Made by a program: the position numbers and the translations under genes
NCBI GenBank assembly: GCA_964247055.1
Contig: OZ176051.1
Location: forward strand, 9,300,001-9,364,000
DNA length: 64,000 bases
DNA from: Paragordius varius
Lineage: Eukaryota; Nematomorpha
Direction of reading: 5' to 3'
Shown here: piece by piece, positions 1 through 11,300 of the stretch
How positions within the stretch are numbered: position 1 is the stretch's first letter
How the letters are laid out: each line of letters starts with the position of its first letter
The notes under the pieces: model-generated
Database searches by the model: none
The model's input: the letters and a program-made list of their open reading frames with translations, nothing else
Told to the model about the DNA's origin: nothing

Positions 1-748
1 AAACTAGGCTTAATAAATCGTCAAAATATCCTGTACTATATAAAAATTTATACAAACTGTAAAGATATTTGGAAGACTGGACGGTGCAATTTAATTAAAT
101 TGATCATTTTCATTGGATAACATTCAAACCAGAATTTAATTGGTGCGATGTTCAAAAATCATTTGATTACAACTGCATCTCCCAAAAATTCCCTAAAATC
201 AATCTTTCAGAAAATGATCTTTTTTCTGAAGAATCATTAGTTAAAAAATATATAAATAAAAAACTTAAATTATGGACTAAGAAAAAATACAGTAGAAAAA
301 TAATGGTTAGAAATATTTCATCATTTTGAAACAAACTATGTTCCATTAATATTATAAAAATGGTGGAATTGCACAATCTTTACCTGGAACCAACGCTGCT
401 ACTGAGCGCTTTTTTTTCCACAGTAAATCAGGTGTGGACATCGGTAAAATCAAATTTAAATGTGGAAACTTTAAAGGCCATTTTATGTGTCAAATATAAT
501 TTGACAAATTCTTGTGAAGACTTCTACAATATTTTAAAAAATGATGACAATCTGCTAAAACGCATTCACTCAAATAAAAAATATACCAAAGAATATGTTT
601 TTTTATATTTATAATGTATTTGTGTTAAAAATAAATAAGTATTAAAATAAATTTTTGTATAAAATTTTTTGGTGGTAACCCTTCCCCCCCATGCCCCCCC
701 TTTTTCAGATTTGTCCCGCTTTTTTCTTCAAAAAATCTGGTCACCCTA
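1..748 (+). mobile_element. hAT transposon, 3' end with transposase C-terminus
   Basis: This is the right-hand end of a hAT-type DNA transposon running in from the left edge. On the plus strand, 330-600 encodes the C-terminal dimerisation region typical of hAT transposases, recognisable as PGTNAATERFFSTVNQVW followed by LNVETLKAILCVKYN and LLKRIHSNKKY. A single frame does not hold upstream of about 360, so the copy is degenerate. The element ends near 748 with a terminus reading (on the minus strand) CTAGGGTGACCAGATTTTTT, a common hAT inverted-repeat end. A run of C at 686-705 lies just inside it. The matching left end is outside the window. Confidence 0.8.
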
Positions 749-1540
749 GTTATGTGGCAAGTAATGTTAAGAATAAATTTTTTTTCCATTTTATTTAATT
801 ACTATTATATTGACATAGAGTACTATTTTAATTATATTTTCAAGCGTAGTGCTCGCCTATAATATATTTTAAAAACGGCTCCCCTCCAAAAAAGGTTGAT
901 CCCTGTAAGGTAAATAAAATCTTGGCGAGAAAAAATCAAAGGTATAAAGTGCAATGTGAATTGAGGCGTAATATTTAATCAAAAGCCAAATCCCGTACTT
1001 ATCTTATAATTATAATAAAATATGAGATGTGTTTTTATTAAATTTATATTAAAGTTTTAACACCTCGTATACTTGATTAGCTACTAAGCTTGGCAAAGAA
1101 GGTAAATAACCATTAAAATATCTGGTACACAAAAATTGACATAACTCCAAATCTATTTGTGTATATTTTGGAGAAACTAATAATAGTAGTTTGTTGTCAG
1201 ATTCATCACATCTCAAATCGAGAGACCAACTCATGTTGTATCCTCTAACTAATATTGTGTTATCGAACACAATACTATATTATTTTAAATATTCATATGC
1301 CCATTTTAATTCAACATTTAGGGTCGAAATCATTTTACTTTAAAATATATACATTTCATGGATAATGTTGTAAAACGGTGATAAATAAAACCTATTTTAT
1401 CAATATTTTCGACTCTATAATGTAAGGTGCGTACATTCATTTATTAATTTAGTATTATTTCAAATGTAATGAAAAAACTAGTGTGTTTGGGAAAAAAACT
1501 AAATATATATGATTATATAATTGATGCATATTCCAATTTT
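749..1540. other. Intergenic/3' flank of the CAP gene
   Basis: I see no gene here. The minus-strand polyadenylation-type hexamer AATAAA (TTTATT on the plus strand at 1,440-1,445) lies about 95 nt past the CAP stop codon and is a plausible 3' end signal. The rest is AT-rich unique sequence. A short open frame on the minus strand at 1,049-1,270 has no recognisable family and no splice partners. Confidence 0.4.
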
Positions 1541-2394
1541 TTAATTTCGAATTCGATTGGACCATGCACCATATGCTCGAAGATAATCGTTATAGCTATT
1601 AAAATCATTGGGGTTCGGACGTCCAATATTTAGGTCTCCTTGTTGGCGATATGCCCAATCATTGTGAGCTCTAACGTAATCATTATGATTGGCGAAATCC
1701 CTAGGGTTCGGAGCACGAGCTGCAGCACCATTTCCACCACTTGATACTATTTATTTTTAGGTATATATGCAAAACTAAGAAGACAAACATTGAAAATAAA
1801 CGACTATAATATTTTTGTAAAAAATTATAGTTTTTTTATAATTAATATATATAAAAGCTTAATGCGTTCAAAAGAAAGTGACAAGTTTAAAAGTTTTATG
1901 CAAAATTAATAATCTTTTTAACAGATTATTTTTCACTCATTCATCTAATCGACTTGAAAAGGAATCTTCTTTTGTGGATTCAAAACTAGTACTTTTGTGA
2001 TTGTACCACTTTCAATATGCTATTTTAATGAATACTTATTTATTTAATAATCTTTGTTGCGTGTTAATAAAAATTTTTTTAGAAACTTAACCTCTAGGGG
2101 TCGTTGGTCGCCAATTATTATTATTATTATTGTTATTATTGTTGTTATTGTGATTGCCATTAGGGTTATAAGGTGGCCGAAAAGTTGTATTAGGACGTTG
2201 TTGGGTGTAGCGAGTAGGGGAACTGGTTGTCCTATTATTACTAATGGATCCGTTGCTTGCAGATGCTCCCTTTTTATGGAATGGCCAAGTTTGAGCCAGA
2301 CACATTGGATCACAAGATAGCTTGCAATCGTTAGCATTGTACTCACAATTTGCTTCACAATTCGTATATTTATTGGTACACGTTTCAATAATGT
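1541..2394 (-). CDS. CAP gene, C-terminal extension exons (Cys-rich, Asn-run, duplicated motif)
   Basis: The last two exons of the CAP gene encode a tail beyond the CAP domain that I do not recognise as a family. Exon 8 (2394-2092) starts with six cysteines in a compact spacing (ETCTNKYTNCEANCEYNAND, then two more), then a Ser/Thr/Pro-rich stretch and a run of asparagines encoded by AAT/AAC repeats near 2,116-2,150. Exon 9 (1746-1541) carries two copies of a 30-residue motif: PNPRDFANHNDYVRAHNDW and PNPNDFNSYNDYLRAYGAW. The stop is TAA at 1541-1543. The low-complexity run looks length-variable. The tail might be an adhesive or binding module, but that is only inference. Confidence 0.88.
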
Positions 2395-3848
2395 CTAACA
2401 TTTTAATAAAACAATCAATCACATGTAATATCGGATAATTTATTCATCAATATAAATAAACTCTTTTTACTTAAAGTAATTTGAAACAAACACAAATTTT
2501 TTTACCACAAGTGTCAAGTAGATTTGGATAATCGCTGGAGCACTGACCATCAGCGGGGCACACACACGTTTCGCCGCTGGATTTTTCGTAAGGGTATGCA
2601 ATTCCAAAATTTCCCCTTAAATTTTTAACAAATATTTGTTGTAAAAATGAATGAAATGTTTTAATATCAGGAGTATTATTTATTCTCGCCCTTCCTCGTA
2701 AGACTAAGAATGATTTTAAAAAGGAGAATAAATAATTCCTCCATTGCGACACATTTAATTAATTAGTACTTGGGATAATAGTTACAAGTGTATAGGGTAC
2801 GGTCTTGACATTTCTTGTATGCACATCCTATCAAGCGAGTTGAAGCCCAAATTATCTAATTAAATAATGTATATATATATATATATTATAAATTTAAATA
2901 ATATAAGAATATTTTATCATGATAATCTTAGTACCTGTGTATAATGGGTAACTCCTTGTTGATTATCTACTCCATATCTAAATATTACATTAATATATTC
3001 TACGTGTATATATCTTTTTCACTATTCCATTGGTTAAATGTTCCATTCCAATTCTCGGGATCTCCATTAAAAGCAAGGTTCTGACCACCTTCGTATTCTA
3101 AACATGATTTTTAGGTGTATATACATATATATTTTAGAAAATTGTATATAATACCTGATGTTTTGGGGTTGTCATGATCGTATCTACAGTTAGCCAAATT
3201 ACGCTCAGCCATTTGGGCTCCTTCATTATACCATTTCTAAATCCGGATATTGAAAAAAAATTATATATCTGTTTTAGACTATATATATATAGATATATTT
3301 ATATATATAATTTTAAGCTATTATTTCTGAATATATACGACTGATAAATATATTTTAAACCATTAATTAATTAATTACCAATTTCATCATCATTTTGGCC
3401 TTAAGGTTGTTACGTTCATCATTGTGCAGTTTCAAAATAAGTTGTTGCATAGCAGCATTCGGAATCTCCGCATCTTTAATAAATATTTAAACATTGATAT
3501 AAGATAATATATCATTTTATTATTAATTTTATGCATTAGGTTTTTTTAACCTATTTACAAATTAAAAATATGCCAAAAAAACACAAAAATTTTCTGTATA
3601 ATATATGCGTCAATCGATAGCTGATAGCTTAGGTGACAATAGATTTCTTTAGGACTAGAAAAAGATGTGAGTATGCTCCATATTATTTATTAAAGGCAAA
3701 CTTCTGAAAAAATGCGTTAAATTTTAACCAAAAAAAATTACCGGCAAACAATTATAATAATAACAAGGTCCCATATTCAGTTGTAAAATTGTTTTATTAG
3801 ATAAACAACATTTTTGATTTGCAACATAACGCAAGTAATTAACTACAA

Positions 3849-3893
<45 letters not shown>

Positions 3894-4647
3894 TGATCCT
3901 ACAAAATAATGTTGGATATATTTATTTTGTCAAGTTTTTGATTTTAAAATAAAATTAATATGCTATCAAACGCCAAAGTTTGTGATTTCGGCTTCGATTT
4001 AAATCACGGATAGAGTGATCGGAATCAATTTAAAAAATGCAAAATTGAATGGATCGTTTAATGGAGTACATAAAGATTTTTGGCAATTTAATTATTACAA
4101 AAAAAACTAACCATTAGAAATTTTGTCTCAAAATTATTTATACTCAACCTTTTTCCAATCAAACTCAACAGTTTTTTGGCGCTTTTTTTAACATGATTAA
4201 CTATTTTGAACATTAAGCGTATATTTTTTTATAACATAATTTTGTCAATTAAAATTATTGCTCTTTTTGAAGGTAAACAATATTTATGGATTTAAATAAA
4301 TTAATATCAGTAAAAAATACCAAGACTTATCATATGTTTTTTAACATTTAATTGGCCTTCAAAATATTGAATTTGATTCAATTTAAAAATAACTGTTGAT
4401 TTGGAATGAAAAAACTTATTTTGATTGGAAAAGTGTTGAAAAAGTATTGAGTTGTAGTGTTCATTATATTTTTGTAAAACTAAATGTCTAAAGTGCTCCA
4501 ATTTCTTTATATTTTATTGCTTGTGAAAATTAAAACAAAAAACCACGGAATAATACAATATAGATATTAAAATTTAAAACTACCGACTAAAGGGCAGAAT
4601 ACTAGGCATATTAGGATACCTAAGAATGGTAACGCAAATTTAGACAT
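1541..4647 (-). CDS. Secreted CAP/SCP-family protein (cysteine-rich secretory / antigen 5 type)
   Basis: Nine exons (minus strand): 4647-4584, 3473-3379, 3236-3155, 3097-3004, 2977-2935, 2855-2770, 2615-2506, 2394-2092, 1746-1541. All joins are GT-AG and phases agree, giving 360 residues. Residues 1-21 form a signal peptide (MSKFALPFLGILICLVFCPL). The CAP domain, about residues 30-170, shows LHNDERNN, GQNLAFNGD, the CAP1 signature THYTQIIWAST followed by IGCAYKKC, and the CAP2 signature LYTCNYYPKGNF, which spans an intron. Cysteine-rich segments follow. CAP proteins are secreted and act in diverse roles such as venom allergens, sterol binding or immune modulation; nothing here chooses among them. 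The intron at 2978-3003 is only 26 nt. Start choice: the only ATG giving a signal peptide in phase with exon 2. Confidence 0.93.
2978..3003 (-). other. 26-nt intron in the CAP gene
   Basis: Between the exon ending WNSEKDIYT and the exon starting YGVDNQQGVTHYTQ lies a 26-nt segment that begins GTAGAATA and ends ATATTTAG. Read through, it gives an in-frame stop and a frameshift. Removing it restores the conserved CAP1 motif in frame. Confidence 0.85.
3853..3890. repeat. (TA)n microsatellite
   Basis: Uninterrupted TA dinucleotide run in intron 1 of the CAP gene. Similar runs occur at about 6,792-6,817, 10,782-10,808, 28,707-28,742, 36,170-36,195, 36,767-36,792, 40,637-40,677 and 59,648-59,672. 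Confidence 0.95.
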
Positions 4648-6395
4648 TTTAGAAATTAAAAGTTTTCCCAAAAATTATGGTAAGTGAAATTTTCTAGTAT
4701 ATAACTTATATATATATAGACTTTACCAAAAAATGCATAGTAAATAAATTAGTTTAATATTGCGTTGGTTGTTCAGTTGGAGCCCTATATTTTTTTAAAA
4801 AAAGAGGTAGGATGCTTTTAATCAATTTTTTTATTAAATTCAAAAAAAAACACAAAAATTTGATATAACCTATAAAACATATTTGTTTAGGAGGTATATA
4901 TTGATGATGTCATTGAAAAGATCAAATTACACTTTGGAAAAAACTGCCAATCGGAATGGAACGAGGTTATTTTATAAAACCATTCGTACATATAAATGGT
5001 TATGATGGCAATTTCATTACAACCATTTGAATAAATAAAACCAAACACGCAATCAAAGGTTATGAGCGCTCGAAACTACTACAGTTAAAATAGGTCTGTT
5101 AAAGTAGTTAAAAGTATATAAATAATATAATTAGATGATCAATACCGATAAATATCGAATTTTAGGCATAACTCTTGATTCTTATTGAACTTTTAATTAT
5201 AACGAATATTTCAGCAATTTTTGCCCAAATTTATATTTTAGGTATGGTTGATAAAATTCTTAACACCACTGTATAATATATATCAAATTTTTAATTGAAA
5301 TAATTCTAAATAAAAGCCCATAAAATCAATAGAAAACTGGAATGGGATATATGATTTATTAGAAACTCACAAGCATTTGTTTATCAAAAACTTCAATTTA
5401 TTCAAAATTGGTTATAAACCAACAATTTTTTTGAATAATATAGTCGTTGAGATTATTATCCAAAATTATTATAAATATTTAAGTCCTTCTGAGCTAAAGC
5501 AATTTGTATATAATAAGAAAAATATTGATAATTAACTAATTAAATTATCGTATTATAAAATTTAATTACACAATATCGTTCTCCTAAAAAGGTGCAGCAA
5601 AATGGGGACACGAGAAAAAACTTAAATCCAAATCCCATATTTCACTGCGCTAAAATGTTAGCCAAAATCGTTGAAGGCACAAAAAACCGTAATCGACTGA
5701 AAAAATAATAAATATACGCTAAATCTAATAAACTTATGAAATGCGAATAAAATTATATTTTTTAACTATGCAGCAGCCAATATTTAATGCAGGGTATGCA
5801 CGTAATATCATTTTAACTTATAAAGTAATTCAATTATACTGACGGTCAGGAGCTTTTCCGATGTTTTAAAAAGTCCTAGTTTTTGAGCGAATCGTTTGAA
5901 GTTGAACATGTGCCTATCAACAAATAGTTGCAAATATATGTATTAAATTATTTTATATGTGTGTTCGGTAATTTTTAATTTATCCTTTAAAAGAGTCATT
6001 TGGCATATTTTGAGTCATATATTTTTTCCTTAATCGGAGTCATTATGCGCTCTCAAAAAATTAATTTGTTAAACTATATTTAAGATTATCAATATATATT
6101 AGCCAGATTCCCTTCCTCATGTATAGCCTATACATTTTTTGGACTATATTGCCTCCTAAAATGTTTTATTATTCAAAAATTAGTCCCAATTTGTATAGTA
6201 TAAAAAAACTCAACTCGTCACAATTCAGTTATACGCAGTTCTGGACCCATATAAAATATAATAAATAATAAAAACCCTTTAAAATTGAATATCTCTCAGA
6301 ATAGCTTTTATATTAAAAAAACCTATATAATATTCCTAAAAAAGATTGTCAAATTTATATTATTAAATAAAAGTGAAATAATTAGAGAATAAAAA
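4648..6395. other. Intergenic spacer between CAP 5' end and BAG6 3' end
   Basis: I find no coding segment, RNA gene or recognisable element in this AT-rich spacer. It should contain the CAP promoter, but no motif is distinctive enough to call. Confidence 0.4.
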
Positions 6396-6401
6396 TTTAT
6401 T
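6396..6401 (-). promoter_or_regulatory. Putative polyadenylation signal of BAG6
   Basis: AATAAA on the minus strand, about 70 nt beyond the BAG6 TAA stop at 6471-6473. Confidence 0.5.
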
Positions 6402-6470
6402 ATTCATGATAAAACAATAAAATGATATTATTTATAAGATAAGAAAGGATCCACCAGGTATTATCACATA

Positions 6471-8309
6471 TTAATTTTCATCTAAAAATTTTTGAATATC
6501 CGGATATTTCTTTTCATCAAAATCTTGCTTACGATCATTAATTGCTTCCTTTATTTTTTCGGCCAAAATGGCTTTAAATGATGTAGTTAGTTCGGGGTCT
6601 TTCATCATATTTTCCAATATTGTCTGGATATGGAAAATTTATGGAACCCATAATACAGTAAAAACTGAAATTATACGGACAAAACGTAAAAATATAAAGA
6701 CAAATATTTTTTTCTAGAAGACATAACCTTACTTTTTAAATCTTGATTTTTTTCAAAAGAACTCATTGTTAATAGCAAACTGTGAAATAGATATATATAT
6801 ATATATATATATATATTATTACTAACACAATCAATTCTCGATTTTACAATTGCAAAACTAGCTAATATGAGAAAAATTAAGGTTCAAAAAAATTATGTTG
6901 TCTTTTGGATAAAAATATTGTCTTTATATTTTTACCTTTTGTCCGTATAATTTAAATTTTTACTGTATGTTAGAACATTAGATCCAACATAAAAGACTTA
7001 TCAGTTTTTGATTAATAAAATAAAAAATTAGGCATTAAACCTCAATATTGTCCATAGAAAATTCGATGCCCGAATCGGCAAGGGATCTTAACAATAACTC
7101 TCTTAAATATTCATCCAAATGCGGCGACGCTAAAAAAGTGTTTTGTTGCTCTTCCAAAACCTATAAAATACATAAAATATTTTTTAATAAAATTATTAAG
7201 TAAAAAAACTACAACCTTTCTCCGTTTAACTGACATGCCTGACATGTAAGCATCGCTATAAAAAAGAGGGGTTGACAAATTAGAGTTCGCAAAATTGTGT
7301 TGGTTATCATTTTGATTTTGACTCGTGCTTGGTAAGGAATCACGGAATTGTTCATTGATTGATTGTGATAATTGAGTATTTTGAGGGGTATTGGATTGAA
7401 ATGTTCTTATTTCATTTTTCATGATATCAATCCATTCTTGCTGTTATAAAAAAGATATAAAATAAAAGTATGGAGTCTATAGAATTAAAGTATAAAAAGG
7501 GAATTTTTGGCACACTAAAATGAATATAAATCATATATAGCCTCGAAATAAATAATAAAATAACTTTAAAATGACAGTTCCAAAAAGTCATAAATATAAG
7601 ATATTGGAGTAAAACAAGTCAATTCAAAGTTTTTAAGGTTTTATTTATATTAAACAGCTAAAGTAAAATAAAATAAGTGTGTAAACTTTATTTTGAAATA
7701 AAAAAACGTTGCCTCTAAATATCAAAAAAGGGTATTTCTTATACTAGAAATGTGTTAGTTGATGCAATATGTAAAAATAATACATCTGGTATTTGTGATT
7801 GCCAATCGCCCATATTGAATGTATCCAGACAAGTGCTATTATTTATAGGAAGATTTAAATTAGCCTTCATATTTACAGTGTTATCGTTTGCCGCCGTAGT
7901 AACTTCAGAGGAAGCATTCTTTTGTGCCTATCAATAAAACATACAGTATAGAGTCTCTTTTTTCCTTTTATTATTAAAGGGTAGGCACATAACTTGTTCC
8001 GGACTTGTGAAGGCTTTAACATTAGCCTGCCCAGTGCTGACAGTGATGATGGAAAAATTGTGTAGTTTTGGTGTTCGAATTCTAATAACACGCAGATTAA
8101 GAGTCGGGCGCCCTATTTACTATATTAACACGCCTACTATATAAATAATTATAAATGTCTGGCAATAAAATAAAACCTTTTTTCATAAAAAAAGAATGTT
8201 TTAGTAATAAGCGTATTAATTAAAATTAACAAAAAGGTAATAAATAACCCTTGGATGAGTTTTTGCTGCTGGCTCTTCGGGATATAAAGTTTCGGTTACT
8301 TCATCATAT
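6471..8309 (-). CDS. BAG6: BAG6 exons 29-33: C-terminus with NLS and truncated BAG domain
   Basis: Exon 30 ends with GDWQSQIPD and exon 31 starts QEWIDIMKNEIRTFQ, matching the WVPIIQQDIQSQ region of vertebrate BAG6. Exon 31 ends YSDAYMSGMSVKRRK, nearly the human LSDAYLSGMPAKRRK, which contains the bipartite nuclear signal and the region that binds UBL4A/GET4. Exons 32-33 encode two amphipathic helices (LDEYLRELLLRSLADSG; FKAILAEKIKEAINDRKQ), the shortened BAG-like domain. The TAA stop is at 6471-6473. Confidence 0.95.
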
Positions 8310-11300
8310 CTAATTTAGATGATCAGTAAAAATTGAAATTATAGGGACAAAACATTAATATAAAAAAGACATATATTATTTTTTCAAAATATCCATAATT
8401 TTTTAACTTAATTAATTTTAATACTCATAATTTTGATTTAAGGGGATACTTAATTATATAGCCTAAAAATTTAAGGTTAATGTATGAAAAATAAAGATTT
8501 TAAAGATGTATGGTTATTGTAATTAAATTATTTTTGGTTTTTAAGTTTTATCGTTAAAATTACGGTTAATAATAAATATTTTTACAATTGGACTTAAGAG
8601 GATACCGGTTACAAAACCGATACCATTAGCATTTTTGAAATCTCGATAACTATTTCAGTATTATTTAATATTAATAATTTATTGATATTATTGGTTTTCT
8701 ATCTTATAAAACATTATTATATATTGATTTTCCGAAAAAAGTGACACACATCAAAATTGTTTTGTGTTTGAATATTTTGATTTAAGTATAAATATTATAT
8801 ATAATTTGTAAAAATAAAATTGAAATTAACTAAAAAACAAAAAACTAAAACCGAATATAAATTTTTTAACCTGAATATTCTTGGTTTTCTATCTTTCAGC
8901 AATATAGTTATAACCGGTAAAAAAAGTTAAATTGTAAATACAGAAGAAGCAAAAACGGTAAAAATTAAATCCCCTTAGTAAAATTAAATAACATTATTTT
9001 TTTAATTAAAGAATGTGTTTACTCAAAGAAATAAGTTAGAAAGGAACGGTCCATATTCATAATAGTATTTAGATCTGGAGTAAAGTCCGCCAATTGTTGC
9101 ATAACAAAATCTATAAAGTATATCACGTATACATTAATAAAATATTTCGAGTCAACACGTATCGCTTTTTCAAAGATTTTTTTTTAAAAAATACCCCAGG
9201 TGCTTTGTTCAAAATCGACGACATTTTGATTGTTGGAAGAAACACTCAAATTAGCAGCATTATAGATTCTTCGATATATGATAGGTAGGTCCGTTTCAGG
9301 ATGTGTTAATACCGTCCGTAGGAGTTGGTATAAAATTCGTCCGGCCGTGCGAATTAAACCAATTGAATCAAATGTATCCACCCTTCGCTCATAACTTTGT
9401 TGCATCAATCGATGGGAACTAACATATTAAATATCCATAATTTAGTAATTATAAAAAAATCAAAAATATGATTTTTTCTATAAAAAAATATGTGCTTTAA
9501 ATTTTGTTATAATATTATTTGATTTGTGCCCTAATTATTTTATCAGGATATCTTAAAACCATTTTTAGGGTTCTAAATATCGGGCATAACCTATAATAAA
9601 ATAATTCAATACTTGTTTAAAACGTAATTTAAATCTTAATTATTTTATTATATACTCTCTTTCGTTGTCATTTATATTGATTGGTTTAATAACCAAAGCG
9701 ACAATCAAGGCCATCAAAAACGTTTGAATAACCTTCAAAACTGTTTTGGATAAATTGAGTCTGGGTTCGTTAGTAGTTATTCCCTTCTAAAGATAATGTG
9801 TAGTGAAAAACGCATAAACATATATATATTTCTATTAAATTAACTATGTTTATATATTTTAATATATTAATCAAAGGCTATATAGTAAAGTTTTGAATTA
9901 ATTAAAAAAACATATGTAAATAATTATTTAACCTTGTATAAAACGGTTTGATATGTAACACCTCACTCATATCAAAATCCTAAATATTTCGAAAAGATCA
10001 TCTAAAACAACAAATGTTAATTATAAGTAATATCGTACAAATATTTCATCAGACGTTGATCGTATCTCTTGACGAATTTTACCCAACAATTCACGTATTA
10101 AATCTTTGTTAAATTCTTGTTTTTCATTAACATTTTCGAATCCCATGTATTGTTCCAATTCACTAATGTCCGTAATGTAAGTTGGATTATAACTGTCATT
10201 TGCTGTTGTTGTAGATGGTGGTGGGGGTGTCGAAATAATACCAACCTCTTGGTAAAAAAATAGTCGAAGTAACCTGAATACACATTGATTATATAATAAA
10301 CATATAATGGATGTATAGTAAAATTATAATTAGATAAAAACATAAATGAGAGTTATCAAATTTTGTTGTATCCTTGATATTGCCTATACAACCCAAGTGA
10401 TTACAAATGCGATATAAATAAATGTGTTACTAAATTGAATATCTATTCTTTCGATAGCAGCAAAATAAAATGATAGGTTATATTGTAAAAAAATAGGGTC
10501 GAAAATGGTACTGCCTAAAAAAATTGTGTAATTTAATAATGTGTATTTGGCAAAGTTTTTCATAAATTAAAAAAAAATAACCGATTGACATGACGAATCC
10601 CTCGAGGACGTTTCCGGTAAGCCGATAAGAAAGTCTGCAAATCCGTGTGAGACAGAAAAAATTTTGTTAGGCGCGAAAGCGTCTCTAAAAATAGGTAATT
10701 AATATTCATTAAGAGCAAAATATTATTTTCTATGAATGATTATAATATTAAAATGGTAAAAATTCTGACAAATTTTACAAATTTATATATATATATATAT
10801 ATATATATGTTTAAGTCCTAATAGTCGCATAATAGTTAAAAGGTAACAAAAAGAGGAGACTTAAACAACATGGTTAAAAGAGTTTTTATGCAATCAATAT
10901 TTAGAAATTTGAATTCTCTCGCTTATATATAATTTTAAATTAAATTTTATTCATTCTCCAAAATTATTTCACTAATTTCGACGATATTAAACCTGTTTCC
11001 TCGCTCATGGTAGTTTCGGCAAAAGCACCATAATATGGTAAAAAAGTGGCGAGCAATAACATGAGAGGCATATTACTTAGACTGGGGATAGCTAATGATT
11101 CACTAAACATTTGTACCATATCCATATCATTTTGATCATTCTCAGTATCAGTGAATGGTATTTCCTCTTGTTGTTCTAATACGTGTGCAGCTCTGGTTAA
11201 GTCTGTTTCTCTAAAAAGTGTGACACAGTCAGTCAATATTAATTATACAGCAAAGAATTATAAAATTGTAAATATGGTAGCGATATTAATGATAGGTATA

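Noticed and set aside
2054-2320. 88-codon plus-strand open frame with Ile/Val runs
   Set aside because: It is the reverse complement of the Asn-run exon of the CAP gene; the hydrophobic run is the shadow of AAT/AAC repeats.
9656-9788. Using the acceptor CTTTAG (9,782) for BAG6 exon 26
   Set aside because: It gives stops or the wrong phase after exon 25 (phase 2); the downstream acceptor CCCAG keeps the frame open.
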